From CAZFIO01 sp964519585 (GTDB taxonomy: Bacteria > Bacillota > Clostridia > Tissierellales > Tissierellaceae), in the NCBI GenBank assembly GCA_964519585.1, contig CAZFIO010000059.1, positions 1-12,147 on the forward strand: a stretch of DNA of 12,147 nucleotides, in the 5' to 3' direction. Shown piece after piece: positions 7,039 through 12,147 of the stretch. The notes beneath the pieces were generated by a model that did no database searches, was not told the DNA's origin, and saw only the letters and a list, made by a program, of their open reading frames with translations. A program made the translations under genes and the position numbers. Numbering within the stretch: position 1 is the first letter of the stretch; every line of letters begins with the position of its first letter.

Positions 7039-7135
7039 GTAATCAGGATTGATTGTAAATTATTTCCTGAGAAAGAAAGATTTTAGGGTTTTATATAGAA
7101 TAGCTTAATTATAATACAATCTTGGGAAATAATAG

Positions 7136-7153
7136 CTTGTATGAAGATACAAG
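7136..7153. other. Short hairpin in the galE to homoserine dehydrogenase gap
   Basis: CTTGTAT (7136-7142) and ATACAAG (7147-7153) form a perfect 7-bp stem with a GAAG tetraloop. There is no T-run next to it, so termination is not supported. It lies upstream of the predicted homoserine dehydrogenase promoter. Confidence 0.35.
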
Positions 7154-7205
7154 AAGGCTGGGTCATATCATATAATCTAGCCTCTTTTCTTTTAATAAAC
7201 TATGA

Positions 7206-7230
7206 TGCGCTGGGGACAGTCCCCAGCGCA
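7206..7230. repeat. 25-bp GGGGAC palindrome, REP-like element
   Basis: TGCGCTGGGGAC (7206-7217) and GTCCCCAGCGCA (7219-7230) are perfect inverted arms around a single A. TTTTT follows in the plus direction only, giving it the look of a plus-strand intrinsic terminator with no gene to end. The GGGGAC core is shared with the 27-bp repeats in the surface-polymer locus, so a dispersed palindromic element is the likelier identity. Confidence 0.6.
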
Positions 7231-7300
7231 TTTTTGCACCCCGAAAGGTAGTGGTGGACGACTCTGTAGACCAGTGCCCCTAAAGCCAGACCCCGATATA

Positions 7301-7361
7301 CTATTGCTAGACCATCGCTTGTCTATTGCTTGACTATTGCTTGACTATTGCTTGACTATTG
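7301..7361. repeat. 11-bp tandem repeat array overlapping the 3' end of galE
   Basis: The unit CTATTGCTTGA occurs exactly at 7323-7333, 7334-7344 and 7345-7355 with a partial CTATTG at 7356-7361. Degenerate units precede it: CTATTGCTAGA (7301-7311) and CCATCGCTTGT (7312-7322). The galE stop codon (7334-7336) lies inside the array, so the last nine residues of GalE are coded by repeats. Confidence 0.85.
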
Positions 7362-8356
7362 TTCATCGTCTCCCATCTCCAGGCATCCCTACACATATCC
7401 TCCAGGTTTTTCTCCGTCTTCCATCCCAGCCTCTCATAGACCTTGCTTGGATTTGCGTAGCAAATATCTATATCTCCAGGCCTTCTTCCAACTATTTCAT
7501 AGGGAACCTTCTGGCCTGTAACCCTCTCAAAGGTTTTTACCAAATCTAGGACACTATAGCCAGTCCCTGTCCCCAAATTGTAGGTAAAAACTCCAGAATC
7601 AAGATTGATAATCTCATCTAAGGCCTTCAGATGTCCCTTGGCTAAATCCACCACATGGATATAGTCCCTAACTCCTGTCCCATCATGGCTATCATAATCA
7701 TCTCCAAAAATACTTAACTTATCCAGCTTCCCTGCAGCAACCTGGGTGATATAGGGCATGAGATTATTTGGTATGCCACTAGGCTCTTCCCCTATAAGTC
7801 CAGATTCATGGGCCCCTATAGGGTTAAAATACCTAAGTATAGATATGGCCCAATCCTTATCAGATACATAGAGGTCCCTAAGGATTTCCTCAATCATAAG
7901 CTTGGTCCTCCCATAGGGATTTGTTGCACTTAGGGGCAGGTCCTCAGACAAGGGGGACTTATTATTCTCCCCATATACTGTAGCAGAGGATGAAAAGACT
8001 AGCTTTTTCACGCCATATTTTCCCATGACTTCACAAAGATTTATAGTCCCTAGAAGATTATTATGATAATACCTTAGAGGCATGGCCACAGACTCCCCTA
8101 CAGCCTTAAGACCAGCAAAATGAATTACAGAGGATATATCATTGTCCATAAAGACCTTTTCCAGATCATCCTTATCCAATAAATCAATCTTATAAAAGAC
8201 AAAATCCTTCTTACCAATCTCTTTAATCCTATCTATGACCTCTATTTTACTGTTGTCCAAATTATCCACTACTACAAGTTCATAGCCCTGGTCCAGTAAA
8301 TGAACACAGGTATGACTTCCTATATAACCAGCCCCACCAGTAACCAAAATAGCCAT
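7334..8356 (-). CDS. galE: UDP-glucose 4-epimerase
   Basis: This NAD-dependent enzyme of the extended short-chain dehydrogenase family interconverts UDP-glucose and UDP-galactose in the cytoplasm. The Rossmann motif GGAGYIGSHT is at residues 7-16. The catalytic set is Ser124 in SSSATVYG, Tyr148 and Lys152 in NPYGRTK, close to E. coli GalE Ser124, Tyr149 and Lys153. Further family motifs are HFAGLKAVGES (79-89) and RYFNPIGAH. At 340 residues it is full length. The natural end seems to be near DAWRWET: the last residues, NNSQAIVKQ, and the stop come from an 11-bp tandem repeat. The ATG has AAAAGGACTGGTGG upstream. It lies 90 nt after the kinase gene, with a 27-bp repeat in the gap, and probably supplies UDP-galactose (or UDP-GalNAc) for the surface polymer. 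Confidence 0.96.
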   Translation of the reverse strand: MAILVTGGAGYIGSHTCVHLLDQGYELVVVDNLDNSKIEVIDRIKEIGKKDFVFYKIDLLDKDDLEKVFMDNDISSVIHFAGLKAVGESVAMPLRYYHNNLLGTINLCEVMGKYGVKKLVFSSSATVYGENNKSPLSEDLPLSATNPYGRTKLMIEEILRDLYVSDKDWAISILRYFNPIGAHESGLIGEEPSGIPNNLMPYITQVAAGKLDKLSIFGDDYDSHDGTGVRDYIHVVDLAKGHLKALDEIINLDSGVFTYNLGTGTGYSVLDLVKTFERVTGQKVPYEIVGRRPGDIDICYANPSKVYERLGWKTEKNLEDMCRDAWRWETMNNSQAIVKQ

Positions 8357-8419
8357 ACATCCACCAGTCCTTTTAAATATTTCATTCCATCTGTCTGACC
8401 TAAGGATCGACCCTTAAAC

Positions 8420-8446
8420 AACACAAAAGAACCGTCCCCCTGTGTT
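8420..8446. repeat. 27-bp GGGGACGGTTC repeat after the kinase stop codon
   Basis: On the minus strand an AACACA arm is followed by GGGGGACGGTTCTTT and a TGTGTT arm. The first arm base directly follows the kinase TAA. It is the copy nearest galE of a family seen again at 9397-9423 and 10189-10265. Confidence 0.88.
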
Positions 8447-9388
8447 TTAAATCCCTATCTCCTCAGCTGCCCCATACACATCCGTCACATAACTATGATA
8501 ATCATCCCTAAAATCTAGGAATAATTTATTGTCTTCTTCAACAGCAGACTTATAAGCTGCCCAAGAATACCACATCATGGATGCTACTGCAGATAGACCT
8601 AGTACATGGTAGGCTTCCCTATCTGTAGGTTTTCTCCCTAGATAAAATTCCGTCATTAAGAGAATCTTATCTGCCCTAAAATCAGCATCCACACAAAAAG
8701 TTGCAATATCTTCAAACCTAGTTCCTATAGCTGGAAATTCCATATCTATAAGTATAGGATAGTCATGTTCCTGGGTTATAAGCAGGTTGTTAATAGAAGC
8801 ATCTCCATGGGTAAAACATAGTTCCTTATCAAAGTCTTTCACTACTTCCTCAAACTCCAGCATCTTTTGATAAAAAGAGTCGAAGCCTTCCAAATAATAT
8901 TTGCCGCCACCAACTTCTAAGGCAAAGTCCCTATACCTTTTCATCCTATCAAAAAGAGTATCAACATAGGGAAAGTCTATATCTAGCTTATGGAGTTTCT
9001 TTAAAGTCTCCATACTGGCCTTAAGTTCTTCCTGATTATTACCACTTGGAATCCTACTATTTTCATAGTACTTGCTTATCTTTACACCAGTTTCAACTGA
9101 CAGATAAATAACCTTATCAGTAAGGCCAGTGTCCTTCAGCAAGTCATAGGCCAGGGCCTCCCTTTCCCTACTACAGAACTTTTCAGTCCCAGCACCAGGG
9201 ATCCTAAACAAGTAGGATTTATCATCTACTACTATAACCACATTACTATTATTTGCACTTCTTCCAGGATTCTCATAAATCCTTTCAATCTGTTCCTCAT
9301 TAATATTTAAAACCCTACAAAAAACTTCTATATGTTCTTTTTTTAATAAACTATAATCCCCATTCAAAAAATCACCTGTCCCTTCCAT
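8447..9388 (-). CDS. Choline/ethanolamine kinase-like (LicA-like) phosphotransferase
   Basis: This is a member of the choline kinase/aminoglycoside phosphotransferase superfamily, expected to phosphorylate choline or a related amino alcohol with ATP. A weak N-lobe with NVVIVVDDKSYLFRIPG (49-65) is followed by the Brenner motif THGDASINNLL (193-203; catalytic Asp196, Asn201) and the metal-binding LIDMEF (213-218; Asp215, Glu217). Its 313 residues fit. The neighbouring LicC-like cytidylyltransferase gene overlaps it by one base (TAATG), as in lic-type phosphocholine pathways. The annotated ATG lacks a ribosome site because the bases before it belong to, or follow, a repeat copy. An in-frame TTG at codon 8 is preceded by AGGTGA five bases away and may be the real start. 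Choline itself is inferred from context. No choline transporter gene is in the window. Confidence 0.85.
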   Translation of the reverse strand: MEGTGDFLNGDYSLLKKEHIEVFCRVLNINEEQIERIYENPGRSANNSNVVIVVDDKSYLFRIPGAGTEKFCSREREALAYDLLKDTGLTDKVIYLSVETGVKISKYYENSRIPSGNNQEELKASMETLKKLHKLDIDFPYVDTLFDRMKRYRDFALEVGGGKYYLEGFDSFYQKMLEFEEVVKDFDKELCFTHGDASINNLLITQEHDYPILIDMEFPAIGTRFEDIATFCVDADFRADKILLMTEFYLGRKPTDREAYHVLGLSAVASMMWYSWAAYKSAVEEDNKLFLDFRDDYHSYVTDVYGAAEEIGI

Positions 9389-10149
9389 TAATTAACAACA
9401 CGGAAGAACCGTCCCCATGTGTTATCTACTTTTAATAGGTCCTCCATTGAGTCTATTTCATATACCTGGCCTTCTTGCACCTCTATGGTCCCCATATCTA
9501 TATGTTGGAAAATCTTATTTCCTATCTCATCATAGGCCAGTCCTTCATGGCCAGGACTCTGGTAGGCCTTTTCTACTTCTTCTATCAATTTATTCAAGTC
9601 ATCCTTTAACCAGTAGGCAATCCCATACATATGATGGTCTAAGAACTTATTGGCTAGAGGCCTAACCACCTTCATAACCCTGTCTTTCTCCAACTCAAAT
9701 CCCCATTCATGATTTTGAAGTCCAACCTTCCTCAAAAAATACCTAGACTTATCAAGTCTAGCCCTAATAATACTAGGATCCCCTACATATAAGTCAGATT
9801 CACAAATTATGCAGTTTTTATCTCTAATAAGGTCTTTAGCCGCATAAAAAGAAGAAATTGTATTTTTATACTCATATTCCTTATTTTCTACAAATCTTAT
9901 ATTGTCATACTTATCTTTCAGATAAAAATACTTTTCCTTTTTATAGCCAATGGATATTATTATATTATCAATACCTGCGCTTTTCAAGGCTACTATCATG
10001 GTTTCTATCATAGGCCTACCTAGAACAGGAATCAGAGGTTTAGGTATGTTTTCTGAAATTGGCCTTATCCTTGTCCCCATGCCTGCTGCCATTAGTAGGG
10101 CAGTATCTATCTTCTCTTCTTGAACCTCTTTAAAACCTTCTATTTCCAT
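9388..10149 (-). CDS. LicC-like CTP:phosphocholine cytidylyltransferase (nucleotidyltransferase)
   Basis: The expected reaction is CTP plus phosphocholine (or a similar phospho-alcohol) to CDP-choline. The nucleotide-binding signature ALLMAAGMGTRIRP (17-30) with Lys37 in NIPKPL is intact. ESDLYV (117-122) carries the probable metal-binding Asp119, and VYEIDSMEDL (229-238) matches the C-terminal motif of pneumococcal LicC. The protein has about 15 extra N-terminal residues. After Leu239-Lys240, where LicC would finish in a few residues, the reading frame enters a 27-bp repeat: residues 243-251 (NTWGRFFRV) are exactly the repeat's nine codons, then VN and the stop. The ATG has a modest AGGA nearby. 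The stop overlaps the kinase ATG. Another CDP-alcohol, such as CDP-aminoethylphosphonate, is possible. Confidence 0.85.
   Translation of the reverse strand: MEIEGFKEVQEEKIDTALLMAAGMGTRIRPISENIPKPLIPVLGRPMIETMIVALKSAGIDNIIISIGYKKEKYFYLKDKYDNIRFVENKEYEYKNTISSFYAAKDLIRDKNCIICESDLYVGDPSIIRARLDKSRYFLRKVGLQNHEWGFELEKDRVMKVVRPLANKFLDHHMYGIAYWLKDDLNKLIEEVEKAYQSPGHEGLAYDEIGNKIFQHIDMGTIEVQEGQVYEIDSMEDLLKVDNTWGRFFRVVN
9397..9423. repeat. 27-bp GGGGACGGTTC repeat read in frame as the LicC-like C-terminus
   Basis: On the minus strand this copy has an AACACA arm, the core TGGGGACGGTTCTTC and a slightly altered CGTGTT arm. It begins at the first base of codon 243 of the LicC-like gene and ends at the last base of codon 251, so it is fully translated. 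Confidence 0.9.
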
Positions 10150-10188
10150 AATCCTATCTCACTTTCCATTATTAAATTTTACCAAATT

Positions 10189-10265
10189 AACACAGAAGAA
10201 CCGTCCCCTTGTGTTATTCGAAGAACCGTCCCCTTGTGTTACAGAAGAACCGTCCCCTTGTGTTA
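10189..10265. repeat. Three tandem copies of the GGGGACGGTTC repeat between tagD and the LicC-like gene
   Basis: The 22-bp unit beginning GAAGAACCGTCCCC and ending TGTGTTA on the plus strand occurs identically at 10195-10216, 10220-10241 and 10244-10265. The copy at 10189-10215 has both arms; the other two lack all or part of one arm and run into their neighbour, giving spacings of 25 and 24 bp. The last two bases of the tagD stop codon belong to the outermost arm. Gaps of 2-3 bp rule out a CRISPR array. Confidence 0.92.
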
Positions 10266-10652
10266 TTTTAAATTTAAGTCTGCCTTTATCTTAGAAGTTG
10301 ATACTTCAGGTGTCCTGGGTAGGTAGACAACTTGGCAATAATCCTTCAAATAATCAAACTTCCCCTTCCAATCTTCCCCTATTACAAAGGTGTCCACCTT
10401 AAATTCCTTAATATCATCAATTTTTTGCTCCCAATTTTCTTCCCTAATCACCAAGTCTACATATCTGACAGACTCAACAAGTTGTTTTCTTTCATCAAAT
10501 GAGAAGTAGCAGGTCTTTCCCTTGATTTGGTTAAATTCATTGGTTGAAATAGCAACTATAAGATAGTCCCCCATTTCTTTTGCCCTTTTTAACAAGTTTA
10601 TATGACCATAGTGCAAAAGGTCAAAGGTACCATATGTAATTACTTTCTTCAT
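10263..10652 (-). CDS. tagD: Glycerol-3-phosphate cytidylyltransferase
   Basis: TagD makes CDP-glycerol from CTP and sn-glycerol 3-phosphate, the precursor for poly(glycerol phosphate) teichoic acid and its linkage unit. At 129 residues it has the length of Bacillus subtilis TagD and matches it along the chain. The nucleotide-binding GTFDLLHYGHINLL (8-21) contains the HxGH motif, followed by AISTNEFN (34-41), RKQLVESVRYVDLVI (55-69), GEDWKGKFDYL (91-101) and the CTP-binding RTPEVSTSKIK (112-122). GAGGGTGA precedes the ATG. The LicD-type gene ends 25 nt upstream. The stop codon TAA is formed by one genomic T plus the AA of a repeat arm. No CDP-glycerol polymerase gene is in the window; it may lie upstream or elsewhere. 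Confidence 0.93.
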   Translation of the reverse strand: MKKVITYGTFDLLHYGHINLLKRAKEMGDYLIVAISTNEFNQIKGKTCYFSFDERKQLVESVRYVDLVIREENWEQKIDDIKEFKVDTFVIGEDWKGKFDYLKDYCQVVYLPRTPEVSTSKIKADLNLK

Positions 10653-10677
10653 TCATCATCACCCTCTTTTAAACATA

Positions 10678-11514
10678 TTAATCCTGGTAAATATACTCTA
10701 GATTATGTTGCTTTCTTTCTTCCACAGGTGGCAGCTCCATATAGTCCCCATACATAATAGTTAGGATTTCATCATATTCCCTGGGTATGAAAAAATCACC
10801 TGATTCAAATTCACCTAAAATCAAATCATCCATCATCTGGTTTTCAAATATCTGCTTGGAAAAGTCTTCGTAGTCCTTGTAAAAGATATATGAAATATCA
10901 GCACAATGGCTAGTAGATACCTGGTTGTACATGGTCATATAGTGATTTCTTTTTCTGAAAATATAGGGCATAAAAAAATAAAGTCTTCCTAAATTTTCAT
11001 TGGACCATTGGACTAATCCTTTAAGTATCTTCCTTAGTCCCTTGTCCTCTTCCTTAAGATAAACCAACAAAAAAAGTCTTATCAATTTATTATAAAAGGC
11101 TACCTTTTTAAATTGGGCACGCCTTAAGTCTTCATCATCTGGAACATTGTCCAAAGGAAAGATATCTAGCCAGGGACCATAGTTGCCTTTTTGGGTCTTG
11201 GATACTCTTTCCCTTATATTTATCTCCCTTGTCCTAATTTTACTAAAGGCTAGGGCATAGGAGGGAATAAGTTTTCTAGTCTGATAGCTATATCCTTCCC
11301 TTTCATAATCACTTTTTAAAAAAAGTTTTTCAAATCTTTCAAATTCATCCCTTTTCATCATCACATCAGTATCATCATCCCAGGGTATAAAACCCTTGTG
11401 ACGGATGGACCCCAGTAGAGTGCCACCATATAGGGAATACTTTAAATTATGATTCTCACAAAACTTATGAAAATAGCCCAATATTTTAAACTCAGCCTTC
11501 TGTATATCATTCAT
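10678..11514 (-). CDS. LicD-family phosphotransferase
   Basis: LicD proteins transfer a phospho-substituent, classically phosphocholine from CDP-choline, onto sugars of teichoic acids or surface glycans. The N-terminal signature is clear: SLYGGTLLGSIRHKG (27-41) followed by FIPWDDDTDVMM (42-53), whose aspartate cluster at 46-50 is expected to bind metal. GPWLDIFPLDNVPDD (132-146) and MYGDYMELPP at the C-terminus are also typical. The 278 residues are full length. GAGGTGG lies inside the end of the upstream gene, 8 nt before the ATG, and the intergenic gap is 3 nt, so the two genes are coupled. With the LicC- and LicA-like genes downstream, phosphocholine is the likeliest donor group, but phosphoglycerol from CDP-glycerol is possible because tagD follows directly. 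Confidence 0.9.
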   Translation of the reverse strand: MNDIQKAEFKILGYFHKFCENHNLKYSLYGGTLLGSIRHKGFIPWDDDTDVMMKRDEFERFEKLFLKSDYEREGYSYQTRKLIPSYALAFSKIRTREINIRERVSKTQKGNYGPWLDIFPLDNVPDDEDLRRAQFKKVAFYNKLIRLFLLVYLKEEDKGLRKILKGLVQWSNENLGRLYFFMPYIFRKRNHYMTMYNQVSTSHCADISYIFYKDYEDFSKQIFENQMMDDLILGEFESGDFFIPREYDEILTIMYGDYMELPPVEERKQHNLEYIYQD

Positions 11515-11517
11515 AAA

Positions 11518-12126
11518 TTATTCCACCTCTTCTATCTCCTCAAGGTATAGTTCCATGGGTTCAATCCAAATCACCTGACCCTGACTATTAATTACTTCTA
11601 CATAATCACCAATATAGCCAAGAGCAAAACCATTATGGTTAAAGGGGTGGACGTCATCATATAGCCTATCCACAAGAATTTCACCATCCTTCATAAGGAT
11701 AAAGTGATGGTTCTTCCAAGTAATCCTTAGGTTACCGTACTGATTAAGAAAGGAAGTCTTATATACTGATACCCTAGTATCATCTCCAAAATTAAACCTA
11801 TTTAAACTTTCAAAGCTTTTGAGCCATTCAGCTTCATATTTAAATCTCATCATTTTTAAGAAACTATTGTCAGGAAAGTCAATAACCCCATTATCAATCC
11901 TTCTATCAGAATAAGGCATCTTGGTAATCTTTCCATTTTCATCAATTATACCATACTTACCATATCCACCAAAATATACAGATATTTGTTTCAAACCCCC
12001 CGCATCTGGATTTTCTAACTTAAGATTAGTAGAATTTACCCTATTTATTAGGTCATGATTATCTAGATATTCTTGGTTTTCCTCCCTTAGTAGATATTCA
12101 AAGGAATACTTATTGGTAAAGTTCAT
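11518..12126 (-). CDS. Unrecognised protein with WG-repeat-like segments, start uncertain
   Basis: I do not recognise this 202-residue protein. Two segments, GYGKYGIIDENGKI (about 54-67) and a C-terminal GYIGDYVEVINSQGQVIW, recall WG/KWG beta repeats, but only loosely. It has no signal peptide or membrane segment, many aromatic residues, and an acidic tail (YLEEIEEVE). The ATG has only AGG immediately before it, which is too close to serve as a ribosome site. The frame stays open through the seven codons up to the window edge, so the true start may lie outside. It is coupled to the LicD-type gene (3-nt gap), whose ribosome site lies in its last codons. A role in the surface-polymer locus is inferred only from position. 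Confidence 0.65.
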   Translation of the reverse strand: MNFTNKYSFEYLLREENQEYLDNHDLINRVNSTNLKLENPDAGGLKQISVYFGGYGKYGIIDENGKITKMPYSDRRIDNGVIDFPDNSFLKMMRFKYEAEWLKSFESLNRFNFGDDTRVSVYKTSFLNQYGNLRITWKNHHFILMKDGEILVDRLYDDVHPFNHNGFALGYIGDYVEVINSQGQVIWIEPMELYLEEIEEVE

Positions 12127-12147
12127 CCTGTTTTTTTGAAATATAGT

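Larger units (their letters stand above)
6945..7333. other. Gene-free region between galE and homoserine dehydrogenase genes
   Basis: No plausible gene was found in these 389 nt on either strand. Reading down in coordinate: 11-bp tandem repeats running into the galE end, a GC-richer stretch of unknown origin (about 7236-7295), a 25-bp GGGGAC palindrome (7206-7230), a hairpin CTTGTAT-GAAG-ATACAAG (7136-7153), an AT-rich stretch and a probable sigma-70 promoter (7010-7038). No T-box, lysine or SAM riboswitch core was recognised. Confidence 0.6.

Noticed and set aside
7108..7136. Second sigma-70 promoter for the homoserine dehydrogenase gene
   Set aside because: TATAAT is present at 7108-7113 but the -35 position reads GCTATT, a poor match, and there is no TG extension.
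7136..7190. Plus-strand terminator (GGCT...AGCC followed by TCTTTTCTTTT)
   Set aside because: The outer stem is only about four uninterrupted base pairs with a long AT-rich loop, and there is no plus-strand gene for it to end.
6945..7200. T-box, lysine or SAM riboswitch before the homoserine dehydrogenase gene
   Set aside because: No T-box core such as AGGGTGGNACCGCG or other recognisable aptamer sequence is present, and the predicted leader is only about 59 nt.
7301..7361. CRISPR array or iteron-type origin
   Set aside because: The 11-bp units are directly contiguous and overlap a coding end. No replication initiator gene or AT-rich unwinding element is linked to them.
10189..10265. CRISPR array
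   Set aside because: The 22-bp units are separated by only 2-3 bp, so there are no spacers, and no cas genes are present.
8420..10265. Complete insertion sequence
   Set aside because: Only short repeats are present. No transposase gene or long terminal inverted repeats occur in the window.
10120..10326. Plus-strand frame with a repeated RRTVPLCY peptide
   Set aside because: The peptide repeat is simply the translation of the tandem GAAGAACCGTCCCC DNA repeats. The frame overlaps the ends of two convincing minus-strand genes.

Overview
All eleven genes lie on the minus strand, so transcription runs from high to low coordinates. The DNA is AT-rich, strong AGGAGG-type ribosome sites precede several genes, and the gene content is anaerobic: a radical-SAM 2,3-aminomutase, a sigma-54 activator with a PrpR-type sensor, a TAXI-type TRAP transporter and a TagD-like enzyme. 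This points to a low-GC anaerobic Firmicute of the Clostridia/Tissierellia type. The genus cannot be fixed from the window.

Right part (12147 to about 7300): a cell-surface polymer locus. In transcription order it holds an unrecognised 202-residue gene, a LicD-family phosphotransferase, tagD (glycerol-3-phosphate cytidylyltransferase), a LicC-like nucleotidyltransferase, a LicA/choline-kinase-like gene and galE. Together they can make CDP-glycerol, a CDP-(amino)alcohol such as CDP-choline, and UDP-galactose, and attach a phospho-substituent to a teichoic-acid-like glycopolymer. Five full or partial copies of a 27-bp repeat (AACACA arm, GGGGACGGTTCTT core, TGTGTT arm) sit at the 3' ends of genes here. 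One copy is read in frame and supplies nine C-terminal codons of the LicC-like protein.

Middle (7333 to 3546): a gene-free stretch with a GGGGAC palindrome, 11-bp tandem repeats and a probable sigma-70 promoter. Then a single-domain homoserine dehydrogenase gene is followed 3 nt later by a sigma-54-dependent activator with PrpR_N, PAS and AAA+ domains and an unusual winged-helix-like C-terminus. Next comes a 309-nt gene-free region with a strong hairpin, candidate activator sites and an excellent -24/-12 promoter (TGGCATGTTTTTTGCA) pointing at the next gene.

Left part (3545 to 1): an enzyme of the lysine 2,3-aminomutase family whose two substrate-selecting aspartates are replaced by Lys337 and Asn374. 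That is the pattern of glutamate 2,3-aminomutase, which makes beta-glutamate. It is followed by a TAXI-type substrate-binding lipoprotein and the first half of its fused TRAP permease, which runs off the left edge. The most interesting reading is a sigma-54-controlled module that imports an amino or organic acid, possibly glutamate, and isomerises glutamate to beta-glutamate for osmoprotection or catabolism. The enzyme call and the promoter are strong. The transporter substrate and the physiological purpose are inference.
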